From: Poa pratensis | Lineage: Eukaryota; Streptophyta; Magnoliopsida; Poales; Poaceae | Assembly: GCA_947311845.1 (NCBI GenBank) | Contig: CAMZMU010000117.1 | Coordinates: forward strand, 79,152,394-79,216,393 | DNA length: 64,000 nucleotides | Direction of reading: 5' to 3' | Shown: positions 25,381 to 37,408 of the stretch, piece by piece | Layout of the letters: every line of letters starts with the position of its first letter | Position numbering within the stretch: the first letter of the stretch is position 1 | Position numbers and translations under genes: made by a program | Notes under the pieces: generated by a model | What the model saw: the letters and a program-made list of their open reading frames with translations, nothing else | Told to the model about the DNA's origin: nothing | The model's database searches: none

Positions 25381-27447
25381 TGTGTGTCTGTGTGTTTGCA
25401 TGTTGCGGTTCTAATTAACATTCTCTCGTTTCTGCTCTATGTATACCGCGTAGGCAACCATGGTCATCATGATGAGCTCCGGTCGAATCAGTAGATACAA
25501 GGAAAAAGCGAAGGCGGACGTGATTCGGTGCAACATGCGCCAGATAAGATGTCCGTGTCAAAAATGCAAACTCGTGAGCTGCATCGACCCTGATTCCGGA
25601 CAATTGGAGGATCACCTGCTTAGGCGCGGTTTCATGCTAGGCTTCAACCATGATGAAGGAGATGTCCACGGACAAGATCATCATGATCATGACGAATGAG
25701 ATGTCGGCGGACAAGATCATCATGACGAAGGAGATGCCGGCGGACAAGATCATCATGATGAAGGAGTAGATGGTGCTGGAGAAGACGCGAAAACGCAGAC
25801 CCCGCTAATTTCGGCCTTGCAGGACCCTCATGTTCAAGAACTGCTCCTCAAGGAGACGAGCAACGCCAGAGCTGCAGCCAAAGAGAAAGCCAAGCTGGCG
25901 CAAATGGAGATAGACGGGAAGACTCCGTTGTATCCTGGGTGCTGGCCACAGGATACGCGCTTGCAAGTAACGCTTGATGCTCTGGAGATGAAGTCGGAAA
26001 ACAACTGGACCGACGTGAGCTTCAACAAGAACATGCAATTCTTCCACGATCGTCTTCCCGAGGGGAACACATTGCCTACTAGTATCGAGGCGGCCAAGAA
26101 AGTCGTGTGCCCTCTTGACCTACCGCATGTTAAATACCACGCCTACATCAATGATTGCGCAATTTATCGGGGCGAGTACAAGGACAGAACCACATGTCCG
26201 GTGTGCGGCCAAGGACGGTACAAGAGTGGGAAGGACAAGAAAGTTCCTCGAAAAGTGGTATGGTACTTTCCTATCACTCCCTGTCTGCAGCGGTATTTCG
26301 TGGACCCTAAGGAAGCAAAGCTCATGCAATGGCATGCGGAAAGGGAGAAACCCCAAGAAGATCCGGAGAAGGGAAGGATCCTGACACACCCATCAGATGC
26401 TAGCCAGTGGGAAGCATTGGACATCGCCATCGAAAATTTCGGGGGCGACGCAAGGAACGTCAGGCTGGGTATGAGCACCGATGGACTCAATCCGTTCGGC
26501 AACCAGAGTAGCACCCATAGCACCTGGCCCGTATTTGTATGGCCTTACAACCTTCCCCCGTGGTTGTGCACGAAGCAAAGGTACATACACATGAGTATTC
26601 TCATTCAGGGGCCGAAACAACAAGGTATCGACATACATCTGTATCTCGGGCTGTTGAAAGAGGAATTAGCCACGTTGTGGGAGACGCCAGCCCGTACGTG
26701 GGACGCCTACACAGGAGATTATTTTGATATGAGAGCCGCGTTGTTCACGACAGTGCAGGACTATCCTGGTTGCTCATATGTATCGGCCCAGGTAGGTCAC
26801 GGATTTTGCGCATGTGTCAAGTGCATGGATGAGACCCCGCATCTCCAGCTACCAAGGATCCCGGGTCTTCGAAAACCGTGTTCCCAGGGGCTCGAAGGTG
26901 GCTTCGCATGGATCACCCGTGGAGAAAACGCGGTGATTTGTTCAATGGTAAAGACGAGATCGAAAGGGCCCCGTGCCCGAGGAGCGGCACAGAAATCGAC
27001 GAGCTTTTGAAAAACTGGAAGGAGTGCCCAGCGCCGGGAAAGAAGCGACCGAAGGTAGATCCACTGCTGGGTGTATGGAAAGCGAGGTCTGTTTTCCACG
27101 ACTTGGAGTATTGGAAGGTCCTCAAGACGCCACATAGCCTCGATATGATGCACATTACGAAGAAGGTTACCGAGAGTCTGCTTGGCACACTTTGCCACAT
27201 GTCGGATAGGACCAAGGATGGGACGAAAGCAAGATACGATCTGAAATGGCTTGGCATCAGGAAAGAACTTCAGGCTCCCGATAGTGATGACGACGATGAT
27301 GATGATCAGACGGAAGGGACTCAAGGTCACCGCAAAAGGGTAAAGAAGAATACGGTGATGCTTCCCGTTGCCTGCTTCAGTATGAGTCCGGAGGAGCTCG
27401 AGCAGTTTTTCAGGTGCCTCCTAGGAGTCAAAGTTCCTCGCGGTTAC

Positions 27448-29046
27448 TGATACGTCTCCAACGTATCTATAATTTCTTATGTTCCATGCTTATATATATC
27501 AATTGCTACATGTTTTATTCACACTTTATAGCATTTTTATGCATTTTCTGGGACTAACCTATTAACAAGATGCCACAGTGCCAGTTCCTGTTTTCTGCTG
27601 TTTTTTATTCCAGAAAAGCTGTTCTGGAAATATTCTCGGAATTGGACGAAACAAAAAGCCAAGGTCCTATTTTTCTGTCACGTACACGGAGTCCGAAGGA
27701 GAGACGAAGGGGGGCACCGAGGCGCCCTCACCATGTGGTGGCGCGGGTCCCACCCCTGGCGCGCCGCCACGTGGTGAGGAGCCCTCGGGCCTCCACCGAC
27801 ATCGCCCCTTCGCCTATAAATTGCCTTTCTCGGGAAAACCCTAAACACCCGAGCCTCCATCCACGAAAAGTTCCAGAGCCGCCGTCGTCAACCCTAGCTC
27901 GGGAGGGTTCTGAAGCTCTTCCCGGCACCCTGCCGGAGAGGGGAATCATCACCGGAGGGCTCTACATCGCCATGCCTTCCTCCGGAGTGATGTGTGAGTA
28001 GTCCACCCCTGGACTATGGGTCCATAGCAGTAGCTAGATGGTTGTCTTCTCCTCTTGTGCCATCATGTTTAGATCTTGTGAGCTGCCTATCATGATCAAG
28101 ATCATCTTATTGTAATGCTACATGTTGTGTTTGCTGGGATCCGATGAATATTGAATACTATGTCAAGTTGATTATTGATTTATCATGCCTATGTTGTTTA
28201 TGATCTTGCATGCTCTCCGTTATTAGTGTAGGCTTTGGCCAAGTTTATGCTTGTAACTCCAAGAGGGAGTATTTATGCTAGATAGTGGGTTCATGCCTCC
28301 ATTTAATCTGGGACAGTGACAGAAAGTTCTAAGGTTGTGGATGTGCTGTTGCTACTAGGGGTAAAACAGCAATGCTTTGTCTAAGGATATTTGTATTGTT
28401 TACATTATGCACCATACTTAATGCAATTGTCTGTTGCTTGCAACTTAATACTGGAAGGGGTGCGGATGCTAACCTGAAGGTGGACTATTTAGGCACAGAT
28501 GCATGCTGGATAGCGGTCTGTGTACTTTGTCGTAATGCCCAAGTAAATCTCATAGTGATCATCATGACTTGTATATGCATTGTTATGCACTCTCTATTTT
28601 GTCAATTGCCCAGCTGTAATTTGTTTACCCAGCATGTTAGTATTTTATTATGGAGAGACACCACTAGTGAACTGTGGACCCCGGTCCATTCTTTTACATC
28701 TGAAATACAACCAACTGCAATCATTGTTCTCTTTAATTCTCTGCAAGCAAACATCATTTTCCACACCACACTTTTAATCCTTTGTTTTCAGCAAGCCGGT
28801 GAGATTGACAACCTCACTGTTTCGTTGGGGCAAAGTAGTTTGATTGTCTTGTGTGCAGGTTCCACGTTGCTGCTGATTCCCTGGTGTTGCGCCGTGCCAC
28901 ATTCAGCCACCAACAACCTTCAGAAGACCCTTGACTTCCTACTGGTTCGATTAAACCTTGGTTTCTTACTGAGGGAAAACTTGCTGCTGCACTCATCATA
29001 CCTTCCTCTTGGGGTTCCCAACGGACGTGTAACTTAACACGCATCA
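27448..29046 (+). repeat. 5' LTR of the young gypsy element
   Basis: It begins TGATACGTCTCCAACG and ends ACACGCATCA. Its first TGA directly follows the TAC codon of the transposase, so the insertion truncates the host reading frame at once. A frame of 221 codons at 28372-29037 is identical in both LTRs (34940-35605). It is rich in Leu/Cys/Ile, matches no known LTR product, and is probably chance. Confidence 0.95.
27815..27820 (+). promoter_or_regulatory. TATA box of the 5' LTR
   Basis: CCTATAAATTGCC lies in a GC-rich part of the LTR, before a CT-rich leader with AAACCCTAAACACC. This is the usual position of the Pol II promoter in grass gypsy LTRs. The same sequence in the 3' LTR is at 34380-34385. 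Confidence 0.6.
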
Positions 29047-29057
29047 AGCCAGTTTTC

Positions 29058-29075
29058 TGGCGCCGTTGCCGGGGA
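29058..29075 (+). other. Primer binding site, tRNA-Asp type
   Basis: TGGCGCCGTTGCCGGGGA starts 12 bases after the LTR end. It is complementary to the 3' end of plant tRNA-Asp and is the known primer site of Athila/Tat-type gypsy elements. Confidence 0.88.
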
Positions 29076-29244
29076 AGTCAAACCTTCTGCAAGGGGAGTC
29101 TCTCACTTCCAATCTCTTTACTTTGTTTTTGTCTTGCTTATTTTATTTTTACTTTATCTTGTTTGCTTCTTTATATCAAAAACACAAAAAAATTAGTTAC
29201 TTGCATTTACTTTTATATTTCGGCCTAGCTTTAATTTTGCTAAA

Positions 29245-30488
29245 ATGAGTACTCCTGAGAACACCAAGTTGTGTGACTTCACTAGCACAAATAATAATGA
29301 TTTCATATGCACTCCTATTGCTCCACCTGCTTCTAAAGCAGACTTTTATGAAATTAAACCTGCTCTGTTAAATCTTGTTATGAAAGAGCAATTTTCTGGT
29401 GTTAGTACTGATGATGCTGCTGCTCACCTTAATAATTTTGTTGAACTTTGTGAGATGCAAAAGTATAAGGATATAGATGGGATATTATAAACTGAAATTA
29501 TTTCCTTTCTCTTTAAGAGGAAGAGCTAAAGAATGGTTGCTATCTTTGCCTAGAAATAGTATTGATTCATGGACTAAATGCAAAGATGCTTTCATTGGGA
29601 AATATTATCCTCCTGCTAAGATTATATCTTTGAGAAGTAGCATTATGAATTTAAACAATTTGATAATGAGCATGTTGCCCAAGCATGGGAGAGAATGAAA
29701 TCATTGGTAAAGAATTGTCCCACCCATGGACTGACTGCTTGGATGATCATCCAAACCTTTTATGCAGGACTGAATTTTTCTTCAAGAAACCTTCTGGATT
29801 CTGCTGCTGGAGGTACCTTTATGTCCATCACTTTGGGTGCAGCAACAAAGCTTCTTGATGATATGATGATTAATTATTCTGAATGGCACACTGAGAGGAC
29901 TCCACAAGGTAAGAAGGTAAATTCTGTTGAAGAAACCTCTTCCTTGAGTGATAAGATTGATGTCATTATGTCTATGCTTGTGAATGGTAAATCTCATGTT
30001 GATCCAAATAATGTTCCTTTAGCTTCATTGGTTGCCAAGAAGAGCATGTTGATGTGAACTTCATTAAAAATAATAATTTCAACAACAATGCTTATAGGAA
30101 TAATTTTGGTAACAACAATTATAAGCCATATCCTTCTAATAGTGGCAATAGTTATGGTAATTCCTATGGTAATTCTTACAACAATAATAGGAGTGTACCC
30201 TCTGATCTTGAAGTCATGCTTAAGGAATTTATCAATACCCAAACTGCTTTTAATAAATCTGTTGAGGAAAAGTTTGGCAAAATTGATGTTCTTGCTTCTA
30301 AAGTTGATAGCCTTGCTCTTGATGTTGATCTTTTGAAACTGAAAGTTATGCCTAATGAAGTTAAAGATACTAAGACTTTTGCTACTGCCAATGCTATCCA
30401 AGTTAAAATTGATAATAATATTAGGATGTTGGCTGAATTGCATGCTAGGTGGGAAAGAGAAGATGAAATTGCTAGAAAAATAGTATAG
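29245..30488 (+). pseudogene. gag of the young gypsy element, frameshifted
   Basis: Four overlapping pieces (29245-29490, 29477-29698, 29695-30057, 30054-30488) make one gag protein when read across three frame changes, near 29480, 29670-29695 and 30050. The start is MSTPENTKLCDF. The gag core is LFPFSLRGRAKEWLLSLP followed by SWTKCKDAFIGKYYPPAK. A linker with TLGAATKLLDDMMINYSEWH follows, then an Asn/Tyr/Gly-rich stretch (near 30060-30190) and a coiled-coil tail ending RWEREDEIARKIV. The Asn/Gly-rich stretch sits where many gag proteins have a zinc knuckle; I see no CCHC here. A fourth shift near 30485 leads to the protease frame. Confidence 0.85.
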
Positions 30489-30607
30489 CTAGAGTTTGTA
30501 CTATTACCACCACTAGTAATGCTGAAGCATCACATGTTAGTAAACCTTCTACTATCAATGGTAACATTATTGGTGTTGGCAATGTTTCCACTTCCATTGC
30601 AAAACGT

Positions 30608-31342
30608 TTGAAATTGCCTAAAACCACTGAAACTGTTCCTGATAAAAGTGCTGAAATTTTTCGAACTATGGGGGACAATGGTCCCATTGCTTTAGATGAC
30701 GATGATCTTGATTTTGATAATTGTAATATTTCTGAAGTTATTATGTTCTTGCAAAAGCTAGCTAGAAGTCCTAATGCTAGTGCTATAAATTTGGCTTTTA
30801 CAAAACATATTACAAATGCTCTCATGCAAGTTAGGGAAGAGAAATTAAGACATGAAGCTTCTATCCCTAGGAAGTTAGAAGATGGTTGGGAGCCCATCAT
30901 TAAAATGAAGGTGAATGATTTTGATTGTAATGCTTTATGTGATCTTGGTGCTAGTATCTCTGTTATGCCTAAGAAACTTTATGATATGCTTGATTTACCA
31001 CCTTTGGAACACTGTTATTTGGATGTTCATCTTGCTGATAATTCTATGAAGAAACCTTTGGGGAGAATTGATAATGTTCATATTATGGTTAACAATAACC
31101 TTGTCCCCGTTGATTTTGTTGTTTTGGATATTGAATGCAATGCATCTTGTCCTATTGTTTTGGGAAGACCTTTTCTTCGAACTGTTGGTGCTATTATTGA
31201 TATGAAAGAAGGGAATATTAGGTATCAATTCCCACTCAAGAAAGGTATGGAACACTTCCCTAGAAAGAGAATGAAGCTACCTTTTGATTCTATTATTAGA
31301 ACAAATTATGATGTTGATGCTTCTTCTCTTGAGAACACTTGA
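30608..31342 (+). CDS. Retropepsin-like protease domain of the young gypsy element
   Basis: An open frame of 244 codons. It is the end of the gag-protease polyprotein; the same frame is open upstream from about 30485, so the first ATG is not a true start. The aspartic protease motif is CDLGASISVMP (DLGAS instead of the commoner DTGA/DSGA, as in other Athila-like elements). The distal LGRPFLRTVGAIIDMKEG matches the C-terminal retropepsin segment. The frame stops at SSLENT with no reverse transcriptase after it, so this domain is the last coding part of the element. Upstream frameshifts mean it is probably not translated from the gag start. Confidence 0.8.
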   Translation: MKLPKTTETVPDKSAEIFRTMGDNGPIALDDDDLDFDNCNISEVIMFLQKLARSPNASAINLAFTKHITNALMQVREEKLRHEASIPRKLEDGWEPIIKMKVNDFDCNALCDLGASISVMPKKLYDMLDLPPLEHCYLDVHLADNSMKKPLGRIDNVHIMVNNNLVPVDFVVLDIECNASCPIVLGRPFLRTVGAIIDMKEGNIRYQFPLKKGMEHFPRKRMKLPFDSIIRTNYDVDASSLENT

Positions 31343-34011
31343 TTTTCACTTTCTGCGCCTAGCTGAAAGGCGTTAAAGAAAAGCGCTTATGGGAGACAAC
31401 CCATCATTTTATTTCCTGTTATTTTTATTTTATTTGAGTCAAGGAGTGTGCTTACTTCTGTAACAACTCCTTTGTATCTTTATTTTCTTGCAATGTTGTG
31501 CCAAGTAAAGTCTCTAGTAGAAAGTTGATGCTAGATTTGGATTTCTGCACAGGGACAGATTTTTGCTGTCCACGGTTTTGAGCTTTATTCACTCCAGAAA
31601 AATTGAAAAATTCTGAAAAATTCGTGCGTGATCCTCAGATATGTACGCAACTTTCATTAGTTTTGAGTTTCTCAATCTGAGCAACTTAAGTGCCTCGAAA
31701 AAATTCGTCTTTACGGACTGTTCTGTTTTGACAGATTCTGCCATTTATTTTGCATTGCCTCTTTTACTATGTTTGATTGGATTTCTTTGCTCCATAAAAC
31801 ATCAGTGGCTGTAGCTAATGTCCAGAAGTATTGGTGATGATTGTGTCACTGTAGAATATGAGAATTTTTGATTATGCACTAACCCTCTAATGAGAATTAC
31901 TTTGAGTTTGGTGTGGCGGAAGTTTTCAAGGATCAAGCGAGAAGGATGATATGATGTGATCAAGAAGAGTGAAAAGCCTAAGCTTGGGGATGCCCCCGTG
32001 GGTCACCCAAGCATATTTCAAGAAGACTCAAGCGTCTAAGCTTGGGGATGCCCAAGGCATCCCCTTCTTCATCAACAACTTATCAGGTCATCTCTAGTGA
32101 AACTATATTTTAATTCTTCCACATCTTATGTACTTTACTTGGAGCGTCTGTGTGCTTTTATTTTCGCATTGTTATTTTTATTTTCTGAATAAATTGGATC
32201 CTAGCATTCTTGTGTGGGAGAGAGACACGCTCCGCTTTTTCATGTGAATACTCATATTCTTCACTTATACTGTTGAGTATTCTTATCTAGCTACTGCTAT
32301 GCTTTTAGCTCCTGTTTTTCATGCATCTCTTATTCAGAGCTGTTAGTTCTTGTAGAGTAATACTCTCTTGTTTCATTTGTAAATTATTTGGAGAGTTTTT
32401 GTTGAAATAAGTTGATTGGTGTTTGGTTGGAAACAGAAAATGCAACATGTGGTAGATGGTATATCGAAAAGACACACATATAGATCATTGTCTTGGATAA
32501 TTTGATACTTGGCAATTGTTTTGAGCTCTCAAGTATTTCATGTTTAAGCTCTTGCATCATGTAGTTAAAAACCTATTAGTAAAGAACTACCGTAGAGCTT
32601 GTTGAAATTTGGTTTGCATGTTTGCTATCTCTAAGGTCTAGATATTTTCTGGTAAAAGTGTTTGAGCAACAAGGAAGACAGTGTAGAGTCTTATAATGCT
32701 TGCAATATGTTTTCATGTAAGTCTTGCTGTACCGGTTGATATCTTGTGTTTGCTTCAAACAACCTTGCTAGCCTAAACTCTGTACTGAGAGGGAATGCTT
32801 CTCGTGCATCCAAATCCTTGAGCCAAAACCCATGCCATTTGTGTCCACCATAACTACCTATTATGTGGTATTTTCTGCCATTCCAAGTAAATACTTCATG
32901 TGCTACCTTTAAACTATTCAAAAGCTATTATCCCTTATTTGTGTCAATGTTTTATAGCTCATGAGGAAGTATGTGGTGTTTTATCTTTCAACCTTGTCAT
33001 TTACTCCTGACAGACTTTCACCAATGGACTAGTGGCATATACATCCGCTTATCCAATAATTTTGCAAAAAGAGCTGGCAAATGGGGTGCCCAGTCCCAAT
33101 TAATTACAACTTTCACCTTTAATTCTCTTCACATGTTTTGCCCTGATTTATCAGTAAGCAATTTAAAAAGTTGATCATTTAAAATAGACACTCCTCCATG
33201 GTATGTGATTGTTGGAAGGCACCCGAGGATTCGGTTAGCCATGGCTTGTGTAAGCAAAGGTTGGGAGGAGTGTCACCCAAATTAAAGTACATGTGTAAAC
33301 AAAAGAGAAGAGGGATGATCTGCCTTTGGGTAGAAATAACGTCCTTCATGGGAGCCGCTCTTGAAAGTCTGGTTGACAAGGGGGTTAGAGTGCCCACTAC
33401 CATTCGTTGACAACAACAAACACCTCTCAAAACTTTATTTTTATGCTCTCTATATGATTTCAAAACTTAAAAAGCTCTAGCACATGATTTAATCCCTGCT
33501 TCCCTCTGCGAAGGGCCTTTCTTTTACTTTAGGTTGAGTCAGTTTACCTACTCCTTTCTATCTCAGAAGCAAACACTTGTGTCAACTTTGTGTGCAACAA
33601 TTTTTATATGCTTACTTATTGCACTTATTATATTGCTTTGTGTTGACAATTATCCATGAGATATACAAGTTGAAAGTTGAAAGCAATTGCTGAAACTTAA
33701 ATCTTCCTTTGTGTTGCTTCAATGCCTTTTACTTAGAATCTATTGCTTTATGAGTTAACTCTTATGCAAAACTTTTTGATGCTTGTCTTGAAAGTACTAT
33801 TTATGAAAAGTTTTTGCTTATATGATTCAGTTGTTTACTCATTATCTATTTGTTAGCAAACTATAGACCATTGCCTTGAGTCACTTCATTCATAACATAT
33901 GCTTTACAATATTATTTGATCATGATTATGTGGTAGCATGTCACCTAAGAAATTATTTGTTGTTATCGTTTTACCTACTCGAGGACGAGTAGAACTAAGC
34001 TTGGGGATGCT
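31343..34011 (+). other. Long non-coding 3' region of the young gypsy element
   Basis: It holds no pol genes. The block AAGCTTGGGGATGCC occurs near 31979 and 32037 and again, as AAGCTTGGGGATGCT, just before the 3' LTR. One antisense frame, 32921-32691 (76 codons, ending in TEFRLARLFEANTRY), has a protein-like composition but no recognised family. Other frames look like chance. Confidence 0.7.
33990..34011 (+). other. Polypurine tract region before 3' LTR
   Basis: Directly before the 3' LTR start, the purine-rich GGGGATG within AAGCTTGGGGATGCT lies where the plus-strand primer of reverse transcription is expected. The exact primer limits are not resolved. Confidence 0.55.
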
Positions 34012-35614
34012 TGATACGTCTCCAACGTATCTATAATTTCTTATGTTCCATGCTTATATTATGTCAATTGCTACATGTTTTATTCACACTTTATAGCATT
34101 TTTATGCATTTTCTGGGACTAACCTATTAACAAGATGCCACAGTGCCAGTTCCTGTTTTCTGCTGTTTTTTATTCCAGAAAAGCTGTTCTGGAAATATTC
34201 TCGGAATTGGACGAAACAAAAAGCCAAGGTCCTATTTTTCTGTCACGTACACGGAGTCCGAAGGAGAGACGAAGGGGGGCACCGAGGCGCCCTCACCATG
34301 TGGTGGCGCGGGTCCCACCCCTGGCGCGCCGCCACGTGGTGAGGAGCCCTCGGGCCTCCACCGACATCGCCCCTTCGCCTATAAATTGCCTTTCTCGGGA
34401 AAACCCTAAACACCCGAGCCTCCATCCACGAAAAGTTCCAGAGCCGCCGCCGTCGTCAACCCTAGCTCGGGAGGGTTCTGAAGCTCTTCCCGGCACCCTG
34501 CCGGAGAGGGGAATCATCACCGGAGGGCTCTACATCGCCATGCCTTCCTCCGGAGTGATGTGTGAGTAGTCCACCCCTGGACTATGGGTCCATAGCAGTA
34601 GCTAGATGGTTGTCTTCTCCTCTTGTGCCATCATGTTTAGATCTTGTGAGCTGCCTATCATGATCAAGATCATCTTATTGTAATGCTACATGTTGTGTTT
34701 GCTGGGATCCGATGAATATTGAATACTATGTCAAGTTGATTATTGATTTATCATGCCTATGTTGTTTATGATCTTGCATGCTCTCCGTTATTAGTGTAGG
34801 CTTTGGCCAAGTTTATGCTTGTAACTCCAAGAGGGAGTATTTATGCTAGATAGTGGGTTCATGCCTCCATTTAATCTGGGACAGTGACAGAAAGTTCTAA
34901 GGTTGTGGATGTGCTGTTGCTACTAGGGGTAAAACAGCAATGCTTTGTCTAAGGATATTTGTATTGTTTACATTATGCACCATACTTAATGCAATTGTCT
35001 GTTGCTTGCAACTTAATACTGGAAGGGGTGCGGATGCTAACCTGAAGGTGGACTATTTAGGCACAGATGCATGCTGGATAGCGGTCTGTGTACTTTGTCG
35101 TAATGCCCAAGTAAATCTCATAGTGATCATCATGACTTGTATATGCATTGTTATGCACTCTCTATTTTGTCAATTGCCCAGCTGTAATTTGTTTACCCAG
35201 CATGTTAGTATTTTATTATGGAGAGACACCACTAGTGAACTGTGGACCCCGGTCCATTCTTTTACATCTGAAATACAACCAACTGCAATCATTGTTCTCT
35301 TTAATTCTCTGCAAGCAAACATCATTTTCCACACCACACTTTTAATCCTTTGTTTTCAGCAAGCCGGTGAGATTGACAACCTCACTGTTTCGTTGGGGCA
35401 AAGTAGTTTGATTGTCTTGTGTGCAGGTTCCACGTTGCTGCTGATTCCCTGGTGTTGCGCCGTGCCACATTCAGCCACCAACAACCTTCAGAAGACCCTT
35501 GACTTCCTACTGGTTCGATTAAACCTTGGTTTCTTACTGAGGGAAAACTTGCTGCTGCACTCATCATACCTTCCTCTTGGGGTTCCCAACGGACGTGTAA
35601 CTTAACACGCATCA
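34012..35614 (+). repeat. 3' LTR of the young gypsy element
   Basis: Almost identical to 27448-29046, with one extra GCC at about 34447-34449 and a small change near 34055. It ends ATCA at 35614, followed by the GTTAC duplication and the resumed transposase frame. Confidence 0.95.
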
Positions 35615-37321
35615 GTTACTCGAGGAAGATAAGCAGATATCTGGATGCAACGAAGAAGAGGTTCAGCGGGATGAAGTCTCACGATTGTCACGTGCTGATG
35701 ACACAGATAGTTCCCGTTGCGATCCGAGGGTTAATGGATGAGCACGTCCGTGATACGCTGTCTGCCCTTTGCAACTTTATCGACGTCGTCAGCAGGAAGT
35801 CGATCGGCGTGAGGCAGCTCGACAGGCTTGAGGAAGAGATCGTGGTGATACTATGCGAGCTCGAGATTTACTTCCCGTCCGCATTCTTTGATATCTGCGT
35901 GCATCTCCTTCTCCATGTCGTTGATGACATCAGGCAGCTCGGTCCGACGTTCCTGCACTACATGATGCTGTTCGAAAGGCAGAACGGTGTCATGAAAGGA
36001 TACGTTCACAACAAGGCCCGTCCAGACGCAAGCATGGCCAAGGGATTTTTAACCTACGAGTGCATCTCCTTCTACCAGAATTATCTAAGAACCGAGAACC
36101 AGGATGTTGTTCTGCCCACCAGGACACACCTCGGCAGGCTTGATAGATTTGGTCACCGCGAGGGCTACCGCTCACTCTTTGTCGGCATTCATGGTAAAAA
36201 AGACGACTTCGACAGGGCTCACCGGGTCGCGCTACAACACTTAAAATTGATCGAACCTTGGGTGGAACAGCACAAAATCTTAATCGAGCAGAATTACGTC
36301 GACCTGGGCCGGCCGAGGAAGAAGGGAGACGTAACCAGAGAGCACAACTCCAGCTTCACGCGTTGGTTCAAGAAAAGGCAACTGCTTCAAGCAGAGAGCA
36401 TGACGCCATCTACGGAAGATGAAAAACTCATATTCACCTTGTCATTGGGCCCCGGGCACAACGTAAAGACCTATCAGTCGTACGACATCAGCGGTTTCAG
36501 ATTCTGCACCGAGGAAAAGGACAGGTATAGCGAATATCAAAACTCAGGAGTAGCTATGCTATCCTACGCGATGACGAGGCTACTGTCAAGGAAATATTCT
36601 TCGGAAGGATCGAGGAGATATGGGAGCTCAACTACTGTGGAGAGTCGGTGCCAATGTTCCGTGTGAGATGGGCCAAGGACGTCGTCAAAGAATGCCGGTA
36701 TTTCACCACCATGGTTATACCCGATGCCAAATCGAAGAACGCCTCCGCAAAAAATGAGCCATGGGTACTCGCTAGCCAAGTTGAGCAATGCTTCTTCATT
36801 ACCGACCCGTCAAAGCCTAGCCGTGTTGTCGTGAGGAGGGGCAAGAGGAGCATCATCGGAATGGAAGGAGACGCCAACGAGGAAGACTTGGACAAGAACG
36901 GCGATCCGAAGATCGAGGAGGAGTTCGACAAGTACTTCAACATGCCGACTACTAGTAAACAAAGAAGGAAGACATCCCTATCTACTAAAGGTTGTCCGTT
37001 CACGCGAAGAAATCTCAAGGTGCCCGGCCTAAAGTATTCAACCGCAAAGAAGGGAAAGAAGAGAAGCTAGCTCGGAACCGGCCGGGACGAAGAAGACTTT
37101 TTTGGTATATTAATTTGTGTGTGTGTGACAAGCATATATATGTATGCCAAACCATATTTGGGTTGAGGTGTGTTCAAATTTTTCATGTTCTACTAGAGAA
37201 TATATTCAGTGTGTTTTTTTCAGCAAAAGAAGTAAGTCCAGTAAAAATGGTTGGTCCAGCAAAATTAATATCACAAAATCACAAAATCACGGTCCAGGAA
37301 AAATGGTTGATCTAGCCAAAT

Positions 37322-37408
37322 CATTCTGTGGCGCATCCAGGAAAAGATGCGCCACAGAATTACAGCTTTCTGTGGCGCATCCCACCAAGGGTGCGCCACA
37401 GAAATAGT
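37322..37408. repeat. Internal CTGTGGCGCA array of CACTA-1
   Basis: Two facing pairs of CTGTGGCGCA/TGCGCCACAG lie between the transposase 3' end and the leader of the second gene, about 3.5 kb from the right end. They are the same motif as the terminal arrays. CACTA-2 has the same internal array at 53755-53836. Confidence 0.85.

Larger units (their letters stand above)
27448..35614 (+). mobile_element. Young non-autonomous Ty3/gypsy LTR retrotransposon
   Basis: 8167 bases with LTRs of 1599 and 1603 bases, a primer site, a purine-rich tract, and a perfect 5-base target duplication GTTAC (27443-27447, 35615-35619). It is inserted in the same orientation in the CACTA-1 transposase. The LTRs are nearly identical: I see only a small difference near the 5' end (ATATATATC versus ATATTATGTC) and a 3-base GCC indel. 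The insertion is therefore very recent. The interior has gag and protease only, no reverse transcriptase or integrase, followed by about 2.7 kb of non-coding DNA. From memory it resembles the Sabrina/WHAM group of Triticeae; this is not checked. Confidence 0.96.
25460..37070 (+). pseudogene. TNP2-type CACTA transposase, split by gypsy element
   Basis: The parts at 25460-27447 and 35615-37070 correspond throughout to the intact 1148-aa transposase at 54196-57642. In order they carry the transposase-associated N-terminus (RQIRCPCQKCK), an Asp/His/Gly-rich stretch, the TNP2 core (CPLDLPHVKYHA, CPVCGQGRYK, STDGLNPFG, HSLDMMHITKKV), the DUF4218-like part (VDDIRQLGPTFLHYMM) and the DUF4216-like part (VPMFRVRWAK). 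Lesions are an in-frame TGA at 25697-25699 (a GGA codon in CACTA-2), a one-base loss near 26860, the 8167-base gypsy insertion at 27447/35615, and a one-base loss near 36570. The frame is continuous across the gypsy insertion once it and one GTTAC copy are ignored (RGY then SRKISRYLD). The product would act in the nucleus on CACTA ends; this copy cannot. Confidence 0.92.

Noticed and set aside
28372..29037. 221-codon open frame, identical at 34940-35605
   Set aside because: It lies wholly inside both LTRs. Identity reflects the young LTR pair, not selection; the composition is hydrophobic and no domain is recognisable.
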